64,000 nt of DNA from Hippopus hippopus (lineage: Eukaryota > Mollusca > Bivalvia > Cardiida > Cardiidae): the NCBI GenBank assembly GCA_946811185.2, contig OX328102.1:46229619-46293618 (forward strand), given 5' to 3'. Made by a program: the position numbers and the translations under genes. Positions 23,625 through 34,808 of this stretch are shown piece after piece; the stretch's first letter is position 1; each line of letters begins with the position of its first letter. Under the pieces are notes generated by a model. That model was not told where the DNA came from. It saw only the letters and a list, made by a program, of their open reading frames with translations, and searched no databases.

Positions 23625-24552
23625 AGTTGACGTGACAAATAAAAATCTAAAAAAAAAAAATAAAATAAAATAAAAGTTGTAGTTGCCAAAATATTGTTAA
23701 TTGCCATAAAGGTGTGAATGTGTGATATATTTTTAACCAATCACAAACAGAGGGCCCATCTAGGAACCCTCTAAATAAAAAGAAAAAGGTATCACATCCA
23801 GTGTAGGTACATGTATATCTGGATTGACCGTTTTCAAATGGCTATTTAGTAAAGTAGATAACCATTAAACCCACACGAAATATACCGGAAGTGAAATTTC
23901 AATCTTGGTCAGCCTATGCAGTCAGTGCAGTCTGACCAATGTCGATACTTATTGCAGATTCAGATTGATCCTCTTTTACATGAAGGGTCACATTTACTAA
24001 AATGTGCTTTTTTAAATAAGTTGTTGCAATTAATTACATGTACGTTGTTCATGAATAATAAATGTTCCAAACATAGAAACAGTAATAGAAAAATGAAAAT
24101 GTAGACCAAAAGCCAAACTGTAATGATGTGCATGCTGATCTTTGTCTACATCTCCTGCAAAATATTATTTCAGTTGGGAACTGCAGAAAACATGAAGAAT
24201 ACGTATAAATTCTTATTTTCCAACTTTTTTTTCCCCTTTTTTTCTTTTATTTTAATGTTTTTATTTTATGTTACCTGCATTTTCAATTGTTGTTATGCAT
24301 ATCCACTGAAAAGACTCTTAAAAAAAGAAAAGAAAAAAAAATATAGATTTCAATTTGGTCTAGGCAGATCCTGTATCTGCCTAGCCAAACTGTAATTCTA
24401 ATTTGGTCCAGGCAGATCTAGAATCTGCCTAGACCAAACAAGAATTCTATTTTGGTGTAGACCATACTAGAATTCTAATTTGGTCAAGGCAGATTCCAGA
24501 TCTGCCTGGGCAGATTCCGGATCTGCCTAGATTCCAATCTGGCCTACGACAT

Positions 24553-26861
24553 AATATATCGTTGTATAGCGCTACTATATATACTATTAGAGAGCTGATG
24601 TGTCTATGTAATATTTTTAGTAACAGTTTTCGACGATTCACAGAATCAAATTTCCAGTGTTCTGTGGTTGACCAATGGAGCTTCAACGGTCTATGGTTGC
24701 ACCGAAAGCAACTTGATAAGAGCTATCTCTGGTTTAACTCTTAACCGAATAGCAAACTTCAAGACTTGTCGAAGTTGAAAGAATATGCAGACGACAAATA
24801 AAGAGTGGCGCCAAAGCTTTTTTTTAAAAGAATAGAGATCATTGTGGGAGAAGGGGAAAATACTGGTGACCAGCATTTTCTCCTTTTCCCATAATGTCCT
24901 CAAAAGCTTTCCTTCTCAGAATCGTTAAACACGGAATTGTGCGTTAATTCTCAACCTTTGCATCCATACCTGCTTTTCATTGTTTGCTTTAATTGAAGAA
25001 AAGAGCTTTTTTTGCACTGTGTAGATTGCACGCAATACTTCATTTTATTGGCATCTTGAAGGTACCTTTTACATTTTTACCCGAAATAAAAGTTTCTTTT
25101 AAGACACTTATAAATGCAGCGCAATACAATTTTTCTTTCCAAACGTAAAGCTTCGGCTCGGGGCATCGTGATTCGCCACAGCCGTGAACAAATTTCCAAG
25201 TCCCCTGCCCCCTGACCTTACAACTAATATTGTATAACGATGGTGCAAGAATACATAACGTTTACCCTAAAGAGTCGTCATGACATTTTCAAAAACAATG
25301 TGCAGAAAGACCCAAAAACTGTCTGCAAAGGTAATTTGTACATGACTGACTGAGCGTTCGACTGATTAATTGATCGATTGGTTTATTCATTCATTATTTC
25401 AGTTATGTAGCGGCGGCCAGTGCACGGACTTTCCTTTTGCTATTGCTTTGCACAATATTCTTCCAAAGCAAGTGGCTGCCTTCCCACATAACCATCGTCG
25501 AAACAATGAATAGCGGTGAGAGAAAATGGATCCTGTCGCAATGAAAATCATCAAACCTCGGAAAGAAAAAAGCCGAGCTTGGGATTCCAGCGCCCCACTG
25601 GATTCACCTTCTGTATGTTTCCGACTGAGCAAACCATCTTGGTGAAACTCCCTGAAGTTGACAAAAAAAAAACACAAAATTCAGAACAATGCTGTCGATG
25701 TCAATTCTCTGACAACAAAATAAATACAACCGTTAGGTACTGTGATAAATAACACGCTTCCGAAAATCCTGTCATTTATCGAATCCTGGCAAGAAGTCTT
25801 TTGAAAACAATATAGTAAAAGGAGAAAATACTGATTAACAGCATTTTCTACCCTTTCAAAGACAAATACCATCAATTTAGCTATATTTATTTTGTCGTCG
25901 GGATATGCTTTAAAAATGGACTAGTCTAAAATTCCGTCACCTGATAGAGAGTTAAAATCCAAATCCCCAACATAAAAAATATAATATATAAAACAATTTA
26001 ATTGCCTTGGCCAAATAACCACTACTATATTCTTATGCAATGTTATCATAGTTTTCATCTTTCGTGGTTGCTGTAGCTTCACCAAGACCATTGGTACCAT
26101 GATTATCGCCTGTATCGATCACTAATACAGGCCTTTCTGGAGGTTTTACTTGGTTTTATTGTATGCCGATTTGGTCAGTTTGTTGGTTGCACTAAAATAA
26201 ATGACAAGGAAAAAGGAATAATGTATAATCAGTATACCAGAAACAAAAGTTTCAGATTTTTTTAGACAACCTTTGAAAACATGTTCATTAACTCCTACGG
26301 CGCAAAATATGTGAGTCATACTCTGGAAAAGAGGACTTTAATGCATCTTTATGATACATGATGATAAGCAAATCATCACATAATTATGGATCCATCAAAT
26401 CCAATTTATATCAAAACTGACCGAAACATAGGGTAGAATGCTCTTTTGACGTGCAGTAAATTGACCGATAGCAAAAAGTTTGACCCAGGTCACCCTGCAC
26501 GGACTGTGCAGGCTGACCTGGGTCAATACTTTTTGCAGATGCATTAAGCCCAATTCTACAGAGCATGGCTTAATAAGATCCACATTAATCGACGACTAAA
26601 ACTACAAATCACTGAATTTTAGGAAGAGTTTTTGGGGTTGACTAAACAGGAGGACGGTATAGATCTAGGACTAGACTGCACGTTCTGTGCAGTCTAGCCT
26701 TGATCTATTCTGTTCGCAAAACACTGTTTTTGAATTGGCCCTCTCTCTGTCTCTGTATCTCTCTCTCTCTCTCTCTCTCGCTCGCAAACGTTGTTATAGA
26801 AAATTGAGAGACACCATTTGCTAAAGTTTATGGTAGTAAAACAATATTAAAGCATGTTTAC
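24553..26861. other. Noncoding DNA with MITE copies
   Basis: CTGGTTACCAG-family copies at about 24825-24930 and 25795-25875; GCAGGCTGACCTGGGTC-family copy at about 26395-26580; CAGACTGCAC-family copy at about 26655-26715; TC microsatellite at 26755-26785. No gene recognised. Confidence 0.55.
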
Positions 26862-29445
26862 CTTCTTATGGCCATAAAATTCCATAATCGTCACAAACAA
26901 ACTTATTAAAACTCCAAAAGCAAGGAAAGCAAACACTAGTCCGAGGTCCTTTGGTGTCAGAGGTTCGAACTTCTCATCTCTGTTCAAAGCGTTATCGGTT
27001 TGAAAGTCGTCTTCACGAGCAACTGGACATCTGCTTTTGGAGGTCCACCATTTTTGCATCAGTTCGTGTATAACACCATTTTCTTTGAGAGTAAGAATAG
27101 ACATCGAAATTTTCCCACATAGTCTTTCATCTTGCTCGCCTTATCGGCAGACGAACGCATAATCGATAGGAAATAGCTGCTCACGTAGTAACATGACGTC
27201 ACAAAATTTGTTGGATAAATGTTCCCCTTCAGTTCCAGACAATATGGCGGCAAAAGAGTGATCATGCTTTCTCACGCATGATACGGCATCATTTATATCG
27301 GTGTAGTATGAAAAACGAGATGAGATAAATCTATCCATAGTTCGCTGTACGTTGTCATTAGGATTAAGAGGCATTCCAAACCATCCACCATATGTGATAT
27401 CCGACTGACTTGCAAGTTGTGTGAATGTTTTGAATGGTATGACTGGTCTACTATTTCCGGTATAGACAAATAAACTTGTAAGGTCAGCCAAATACGTCAT
27501 CAAAACGAGAACCGCAAATATCCTCCAAAACGCTATTAAGATATGGCAGGAAATGGATCTTGATAACTTACGAGATCCTGTAAAAGACAAAACACTCTAT
27601 CATCCTCGGAAAGATGATAGAAGATACTGCAGTTATAAAATGTGACGACAAGGAGACTTTTTATAAGGATTTCATAGAAAATGTATTTTGGACAAACCGA
27701 AAAACGTGATTAATAACTTAAAAACTTGTAACGTTACCACAATTTACTAAGGGAAAGTTTGTTAGATAAGTTTTAAGGCTTCTGGCTAGAAAGTGACAAG
27801 CGTACATTTTTCAGCAGGAATAGGTTTCGATCAGAACCTGCAAGCTGAGCTTGGATCCGCTACTTGCTTTTAAAATCGCTCTCTTAGCACCGGGGTGGGG
27901 GGGGGGGGGCAATTTTTCCCTCGGTAGAAAAAAAAAAGTTCATTTTTTTTACCGTAAAACAGTACTTCACCTTTCAGACAGAATGTCCCGCACATGTACA
28001 CCAAGATGTTGGCGATCAATGAAAGTGTAGTTTGGTCATTTGTGGTTTTTGCCGTCACCCATGCCATTATGTGCAAAAAACTACCTGTAAGGACCATACA
28101 CACAGCCAGTATAGCCCAAACTTCTATACTAAATGGAAAAAGAACAGTTACAAATGTTCGCCTCGGGTTTCTTTATCAAGATCTGAGCCCCCGTGCATAT
28201 GAAAGGACGTGAAAACGAGACCTTTTTCAGCCTATCCTCCGTGACCATCAAGTCAGCCGCACCAACATCTGCAACCTGTAAGTAAATATTGTGTTCATCT
28301 AGCTATCAAAGAAACATGGTGCACGAAATAGTTTTTTTTACCAGTTATGTCTTATCATCATAACAGGTTAACTGTTAACCAGACGTCAGGTTTTTAGGCT
28401 CGTCCATGTTTTTATATAATCTGAGCATTTGCAGACGACAAACGATTTTATATGCTAAAACGAGACATCTTTAAAATGGTAGATAATGATCTGATATTTT
28501 TTTTTTTCCATTAATGATTGCCGCGGCGGTTACACTGGAGGGTGAGGGGCTCGTTCGGAATTACGTCAATAAAACTGATTGATTTCCAATGTTTATGTCA
28601 AAAAAATCGACTTTCTTTCGCCTACAAAAGGTACTGTCAGTGTCTCCAACAGTTGTATTCAAAACAGTTAACCCTTTCCCACAAATTTTCAAGTTTTTAC
28701 AACCCTAAGGGAACGGTCTCGTAACCAGCATTTTCTCCACTTTCCACAATGTTTTCTAACCTCTCAGGAACCAATCCAATCATTTTAGCTACATATCATT
28801 TGTCGTCTGCAAATGCTTTCAATTTGGTCCAATTGAAGAAGGTGTCGTGGCGAAAATGGATAAATTGATACAGAGTGTTAGATTATTAATGTGAGTATAA
28901 AGCTGAGGTTGGAGGATTGCTATTAAATTTCCGATGCTTCGGTATCTTGTCATCAAACAGAGCAAATACTCTCAAAGGGGTACAACACAGCTCCAGATAA
29001 GGGGCAGTGATGGTATTCTAAATCCATCATTTCTCTTTCAAGCCCTATGTTGTGGGTACTCATTAGAATTGTCTCGTTGAGACGATTCTAATGAGTAACC
29101 ATAACATAGGGTTTTGTGCATAATTATTAATATTTTTAATTTCAAAATCAAAATCACTCGCTCTATCTGGAGCTCTGGGTACAAGATGAGGAATTCCTTT
29201 CTGTTGCTGATTGACGACGGAAGTAAATTTCTACAACTGAGTCTATGAAGGCAAAAAACACCCACCTTTCTCTCTACGTCATCAATTACGCTGTCGTATT
29301 GTCCGTGGATGTAATCCACTAATCCTTGGCGCGCCGACGTTAGCTGTAGCTTGTACTGAAAGTTTGACATGGTCGATAACTCGTCCAGCAGGTCTACGAT
29401 AAACCCTGTATAACCTGTGCCATTTTGCATTACCCATGGTTCGTG
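26862..29445 (-). pseudogene. Ionotropic glutamate receptor-like gene, 3' exons
   Basis: Three minus-strand exons with good splice sites are visible: 29266-29445, 27971-28275 and 26862-27577. They encode in order ligand-binding lobe S1 (PWVMQNGTGYTGFIVDLLDE; ADLMVTEDRL...FSRPF), M1 (FSIEVWAILAVCMVLTGSF), pore helix region, M3 with LADLTSLFVYTG in place of the canonical SYTANLAAFL, S2 (DITYGGW, then ILTLKENGVIHELMQKWW) and M4 (LVFAFLAFGVLISLFV). A frameshift lies between S1 and M1 (near 28150) and an in-frame TAA at 27141-27143, so this is a pseudogene or a null allele. The last exon ends at donor AAG|GTAAAC, so a further 3' exon is expected. Upstream exons must lie beyond element 2. Confidence 0.8.
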
Positions 29446-29689
29446 CTGGATGAAATAGACAAAAATAGTAATGGTTATCTCATTGTTGTACAGTCTAATT
29501 TTCGGCATACATATACTACGCAACCTTTGTTTGGGCGGCGTTCTGGTAAAAGGTGTTTATTGCATTTCCGCAATGCATTATACCAATCACGTCATTACTT
29601 AATTAAATATGTATCTTTTGAAACCATTTTATCTAACATTGAACTTCATAATTAAGTAGAACTGTCCTTGGACATGCAGAATATTTATG

Positions 29690-29815
29690 AATATCAAAAA
29701 GTTTCGACCCATGTGATCAGCCTGCGTAGAATGCGCAGGCTGACATTGGTCAGTACTTTTTCCAGATGCATTAAGACCACTTCTCACAGAGCGTGACTCA
29801 TCCATTTTTAAGGCA
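29690..29815. repeat. GCAGGCTGAC-family MITE beside the element 2 insertion
   Basis: Palindromic core CAGCCTGCGTAGAATGCGCAGGCTGA with the usual CCAGATGCATTAAG flank. Element 2 begins directly downstream. Confidence 0.7.
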
Positions 29816-29821
29816 GGCACC
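29816..29821. other. Target-site duplication, left (GGCACC)
   Basis: GGCACC immediately precedes the left terminus and is repeated at 49125-49130, the 6-bp length usual for Polintons. Confidence 0.92.
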
Positions 29822-30131
29822 AGTAGATAGTAAAATACCCTATCCGGCTCTTTTTGATTGAGCCAGACGCAAATCGTAAAATGAGCCAGACATTCAATAA
29901 AATGAGCCAGCTAATTCCTTAATCACCCCCACACAAATTCCTTAACCAACTAACTAGTTAACCAGACAAACCGACTAACTAGTTAACCACAAATCCAAGG
30001 CTAACTTAAACTTTAAAAAATTTTAATTTTTATTTTTGAAACTTTTTTTTAAATCGAAATTTTTTTTTAAATTTTTTTCGATCAATCACATATGTCAGTC
30101 CAAAAAATGTTTGAATTTTTTCTATTTTTAC
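29822..30131. repeat. Left terminal inverted repeat, element 2
   Basis: Matches the reverse complement of 48813-49124 almost base for base, diverging only in A/T runs, and ends at TCTATTTTTAC. Contains duplicated CTAACTAGTTAACCA and ATGAGCCAG units. Confidence 0.95.
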
Positions 30132-30157
30132 ATAAACAAATTTGTCAAAGTACAAAC

Positions 30158-30685
30158 ATGGAACCATTAAAAGAGTTTCTCGAAGAGATAAATTTAAACG
30201 ATGAAGGTTTACTAAAGTCAATAGAAAACATGAAAGAAAATTTAGTAAATGTTGATACAGCTAAAGATAAATTCAAAATTTTGATTTTAGATTTTCCAGA
30301 GAAATTTCAAAAACTATATTCAGCTAGATATGCTAAACTTTTAGGTAACTACATAAACTCCATTTTTGATAGTATAGATGAAAGAATAAGACAACATTTA
30401 CCAATAAGAGCAGCATTATGGAAAAATTTATATACTTTTAGTAATGCATCTAAGACAGAGATAGCATCTCAAGCGAATAAACAGCTTGGAATAAAAATAA
30501 AAAAGAAGGGAAAGACAAGAAATGAAGTAATATTTGAAATGGTAGAATATTTTTTATTAATAGATGAACATAATCATTTATCAAACATCAAAAATATAAG
30601 AAGATTAAGAGGTAGCTGTGCTAAACATATAAATGTAACAAGGAAATTATCAAATAATATAACAAGCAACATTACAGATATATAA
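30158..30685 (+). CDS. Unknown protein at left end of element 2
   Basis: A 175-residue, Lys-rich, largely helical protein with no motif I recognise. The ATG at 30158 is preferred because the longer frame from 30092 starts inside the terminal repeat. It is the only rightward gene in the left half and is convergent with PolB; its stop codon (30683-30685) lies in the stem of a hairpin shared with the PolB end. Its position beside the terminus and the basic stretch KIKKKGKTRNE would fit a nucleic-acid-binding role, but that is only a guess. No counterpart is visible for element 1 because its left half is outside the window. Confidence 0.6.
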   Translation: MEPLKEFLEEINLNDEGLLKSIENMKENLVNVDTAKDKFKILILDFPEKFQKLYSARYAKLLGNYINSIFDSIDERIRQHLPIRAALWKNLYTFSNASKTEIASQANKQLGIKIKKKGKTRNEVIFEMVEYFLLIDEHNHLSNIKNIRRLRGSCAKHINVTRKLSNNITSNITDI

Positions 30686-30707
30686 CTTACAATAATAAGT
30701 TATATAT
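30678..30707. terminator. Hairpin between convergent unknown gene and PolB
   Basis: Perfect 12-bp stem (30678-30689 with 30696-30707; ATATATAACTTA / TAAGTTATATAT) with a 6-nt loop, overlapping the upstream stop codon. Resembles the hairpins at 4753-4785 and 44505-44536. Confidence 0.6.
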
Positions 30708-30743
30708 TACACCTTAACATTTCCACAACTTCGTTTCTTAAAG

Positions 30744-33700
30744 TTATATTTTATAATGCCCCCAAGCTAGTGTGTCAATCTTGTTTTCCAAAACAAACCT
30801 TTTATCATCACTTGATCCTAACGCTTTTTTGTTTAACTCTTCAGTATACATATTATGGCCCCTACTTCTTAAAACAGTCATCTTTCTATACTGATCCTTT
30901 TCTGTAAGCAAACACTCTTTGTAATTATCAAAATTTATCTCTTTCTTAATAACCGCTTTTTTAACATCTTTACATCTTTTATCTTCCTCACCATCTAAAG
31001 TTTTATAAGCATACATTTTTGCTCCTAAACCAACAAACTTAGTCATAGTCTCACCACCTATCTCATCTTTAAACTTTCCAACTATTCTTGCATTACAAAC
31101 ATTTTTTAAGAAATGATCTTTAGGATAATTGCTTGTATCAAACATTTCAAACACATCTTTTTCCATATCCTTATACAAATTTTTAGTTTCTATTTCAAGA
31201 ATAAAACTATCTGTATCAGTATAACACAATCTAACCTTTTCACCATACTTAGCTTTAAAGTAATTATAATAAGTTTTTTGCATATGTGTTTTACTAATGT
31301 CTAAGATGCTTAATCCTGAGTAAATAGGTTTAATATATTTTAAATTAGTGTTTTTCATGTGTACCGCTGTTAGGTTTTCATCGAATATTGTTGTGTGGTT
31401 ATAGTTTGGTTTTGCTACCAATTTCCTATAACGCTCCTCACTAGAAACCAGGTGTATTGTTACTCTATTTCTCAGGTTTTCCATAGTCTTACCAAAGACT
31501 GAATTATTCATCAACTTAAAAAAATCTTTCTCAAAATTATTTTTAGCTGCTTTTCTTAGTTCAATGTTTGTATTAATGTATGACTTAAGCCATGCACTTT
31601 CCTGAAACTTAATTCCACGATGTATTTTAGTAATCCTTAAACCTAAATCAACACATGTTTTTAAAGCTTCATGATGAATAACATAATTCTTTTTATTATT
31701 TAAGTTTGGAATAAGTTTTTCTACTTTTTCTATCTTTAAACGTTCAGGTGTTAAAGGAAAGTCATTGTGTAAATCATGCAATTCTTTAGGATATTCTAAA
31801 TCTACTTCTAATATACATGGGATTTTTTGCCAAATTTCTAATTCTTTATTTTTCATCCATTTAAAACCATGTGTAGGAAGAGGACGACTCATTGCCCAAG
31901 GGTAAAGGCTGTTTGCATCTATATATAATAAATATTTCGATGGTTTACTAGGATTGTATAATTCACCCATATCCTCATTATCTGCTTTTGCATATCTTTT
32001 ACTACACATACTAACACCTCCTCTAATACCTGATTCTACCATCAAAAGCATATCAGGATCAGATAAAAGCTCTAGGTTTACTTTTGTTATTTTCAATGCT
32101 GCATCCCAAGCTAAACCAGGAGCAGTATAATACCAACTAGGATCTAAGTCATAGTTTTCACAGCAAACATCTCTAAAGTTTTCGAAAACATCTGCTAAAA
32201 GCAATACACCTATTTTATTGTAAAGTTCTAAATAATCCTTAAACGTTTTCATATTAAAAGCTTTCCAAACCTTTTGCGCATGAGCATAATCTTCATCTGT
32301 AATTCCTTCTTTGTTCAAACTCGAGTAAAATACTTTTTTGGGTGGTAGTTTTTCTTCTTTAAGTTTATCAAATGAATCTAGGTACTCATAAGGAAAAACG
32401 CCTTTTCTCCTAACCAAAGGTAGTTGTTTTTTAGTAAACTATTTTGATAAAATTTTTAATTGACTTTCCTCTAAGTTGCTTGAAAGTTTATCTGAACTAG
32501 AACTCATAAACTTAAAGCTATCAAGGAATCTAATCTTATGGTTTATATTTTCTCCTACCCAAATGTCTTTACTAAAACTAATATATTTCTCTTCATTATT
32601 TGGAATGCAGTCAATCTTCCCATCAGATTTACCAAGACATTTAATAAAAAGATGAGCATCATATCCACTAAGATTATGAAGGTATACAGGTGTGAAGTTA
32701 GGATTTTTAGCTTTTAGGTTGCATTTATTATGTGCGGCGCCTCTGTATTTACCTGTAAAATGACAATGATCTCTTACTCTATAATTAGCACGATTAAATT
32801 TTCCACCACAAATCCAACAGTGTGTTTGTTGTTTATATTTCATCTCTTCCTCTATTGTAATTTCAATAGGCTTTGGGTTTTGGTGGTACCGTTGATGAAT
32901 TTCTTGTATATCACCCTTCAACTGGTTTATAAAAACTTCCTCAGCATTTTCTCCAACATAACTTCTTTCTATAGGAGCACACACAGTATTGTTAAAACAT
33001 TTTATAATATAATAAAAACTGCAAGGTATACGCTTTTGACGTTGTATAGTATAACTTTTTTCTGGGTTTGGTTGACATGTGTGTATTGGTTTTAAAACAC
33101 TTTCAAAATCAGCGTATGCAACAAAGGGAAACCCAAGTTTTCGAGCGTGGTTTTCAAAAGCTAGCATGGTACCTGGTTTTGGCATTTCTAAATTAATAGG
33201 TTCATGTTCATTACAGTATTGTTTATGTTTTTCCTAAAGTTCTTTACTACCAAAATGATTCATGCACCGTTTGCAATATTCCATACCACCATTGTTACTT
33301 ACTTGTTTTCTCATTAGACTACTAAATTTTTTTATAAGGGTATAGTGCATGTTTTCCTCATTTTTAGTAAAAAGAAGATCAACATGTTTACTTTTTTCAT
33401 CTTTTGTAATTCTTAAAGGATAAAATTTACAATCATTGGTATACCCATACACGTTTACACTAATTTCTGAATTTTGTTTTTCAAACTTATCTATATCTTT
33501 AAACGAAACAGGATACTTTATTCCCTCCATATTCACACTACTTTCCTTCGTTTGCAAATCCTTGTCAACTCTCTCTGCATTATGCTCTTTAGGGTTTAAC
33601 GCTCTTAAAACACACCATAAAAAGCACTTGTCATCTTTATTTTTCATATTGATAACTGCTTTTTTGTTAGCAATCCATTTTGGCAAAGGTAAGTGACCAT

Positions 33701-34349
33701 TAGCTCTTAAAGGAACATAAGCAGCTGTATGTAGTTCTAACCGCACTATACTTCCAAATGTCCAACCACTACCTTCTCTTTGAAAATTAGCTAAATTTTC
33801 TAAAACTTCACCTATCATTCTATTCAATAAATCCTCTATTTCTCCTCTGTTTAAATTTAAATGTTGATTACTATGGAAAGCGCGTTCAACAGGGTTTTGG
33901 TTAAGATTTGTCATTAACAATAATTTACACCTAAGTACAAGTTTTACCATTTTTTGTAAATTATTTCGAAGAGTATTTATAAAAGACATCCACGTTTCTG
34001 CGAAAAATCTTTGTGGGTCATAGCCTTCTCTACCCTCTATAACATGTTGTGTAGCATACCCTCTAAATGCGGATTGAGAAGCTCTAATCTGAAACGGTTG
34101 CCTTGGAGGGTAATTTTCTCTAACATGTTCAACAATTTCATCTAACACATGTGGTATTTGTGTTGTCTCCACATTACCGGTTAACCAATTAGTAAAATCA
34201 TTTATTCCTCTTTGTACGAATCCTGGTACGACAGCTGAGGCTAGTCGCCTTGTTCCAGAATAAACATTAGACGCAGTTCGTCTTGCTCCTGAGTAAACAT
34301 TAGATGCAAAGCGTCTACCAATATTCATATATCTATTAAACAAACTCAT
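30744..34349 (-). pseudogene. Protein-primed DNA polymerase B with N-terminal OTU-like region
   Basis: One 1,201-codon frame is interrupted by TAG at 33234-33236 (codon 372) and TAG at 32439-32441 (codon 637), with no shift. It replicates the linear element using a protein primer. Residues ~230-350 show a Cys...His arrangement (KDDKCFLWCVLRAL ... HYTLIK) like an OTU/papain-type protease, then a C2HC finger (YCKRCM...). Exonuclease motifs: DFE at ~414-416, NLSGYD at ~559-564, Y710/D720. A C-x2-C...H-x-H...H-x3-C cluster (~511-543) resembles an HNH/endonuclease VII fold. Polymerase motifs: DANSLYP (~811), KLMNNSVFGK (~945), YTDTDS (~1043). All catalytic residues are kept. Start context is TTATATAAAAATG. 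Confidence 0.88.
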
Positions 34350-34406
34350 TTTTATATAACAGACACAATTTCTTAAACAATTACATTTTTTTTATTTGTT
34401 TCAAGA

Positions 34407-34440
34407 AATTTTATTATAACAATAATGTCATAATAAAATT
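34407..34440. terminator. Hairpin at end of SAP/NUMOD1-like gene
   Basis: Perfect 11-bp stem AATTTTATTAT / ATAATAAAATT (34407-34417, 34430-34440) overlapping the last base pair of the stop codon region at 34439. Confidence 0.5.
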
Positions 34441-34786
34441 ACTGAATGCAAATCTTATATTTATTTTTCCAAACTTTTCCATTCCAGTTCATAATTGTTT
34501 GAGGACAATGATCTATAAATTTACCAGCCTTATAAATTGATGGGAAGGTTTTTATTTCACCAGTTTCAACATCCTCTAAACTAACTTCTTTAGGATTATG
34601 CATAATAGTTTTTAATCTATCAAACCTAGGGTCCTTACTTTTTTCTTTTTTAGGCAACATGGGAGACTCCTCTGGTAACAAACCGTGTTCTTTCACCAAC
34701 CTAACTAACCGCTCTTTATCCCAGTAAGAGCAGAAATTTATATTATTCTCTTTGAGAATTTTCTTTAAATCTGTAGTCTTTATCAT
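34439..34786 (-). CDS. SAP- and NUMOD1-like DNA-binding protein
   Basis: From the ATG at 34784-34786 the protein is 115 residues. The N-terminal ~40 residues (TTDLKKILKENNINF... ERLVRLVKEHGL) look like a SAP helix-extension-helix. The C-terminal ~50 (SLEDVETGEIKTFPSIYKAG... TIMNWNGKVWKNKYKI) match the NUMOD1 pattern of homing-endonuclease DNA-binding tails. No nuclease domain is attached, so a DNA-binding or regulatory role is inferred. The upstream extension to 34822 is rejected because the ATG at 34786 has the element's TTATATAAAAATG start motif. It sits between PolB and the major capsid gene in the same leftward run, 22 bp after the capsid stop. Confidence 0.6.
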   Translation of the reverse strand: MIKTTDLKKILKENNINFCSYWDKERLVRLVKEHGLLPEESPMLPKKEKSKDPRFDRLKTIMHNPKEVSLEDVETGEIKTFPSIYKAGKFIDHCPQTIMNWNGKVWKNKYKICIQ

Positions 34787-34808
34787 TTTTATATAAGAAA
34801 GAAATATC

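Larger units (their letters stand above)
19860..23676 (+). mobile_element. LINE (L1/Tx1-like), 5'-truncated
   Basis: Endonuclease remnant, reverse transcriptase and C-terminal Cys motif follow in order, then a 3' UTR with a (TC)n tract at 23360-23389, a stem-loop and an A-rich tail at 23640-23676. Only the last third of the endonuclease remains, so the copy is 5'-truncated, and several frame breaks show decay. Confidence 0.75.
19377..24552. mobile_element. Foldback-like element interrupted by a LINE
   Basis: The arms at about 19377-19545 and 24350-24552 are inverted copies: each runs from TATGTCGTAG inward through several GGCAGATC..GATCTGCC palindromes separated by TTTGGTCTAG. The internal ~3.8 kb is a LINE with its own poly-A tail, so a smaller foldback element was probably the older host of the LINE. 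Confidence 0.6.

Noticed and set aside
30092..30157. Longer start for the left-end unknown gene
   Set aside because: It would begin inside the terminal inverted repeat; the ATG at 30158 lies just inside it.
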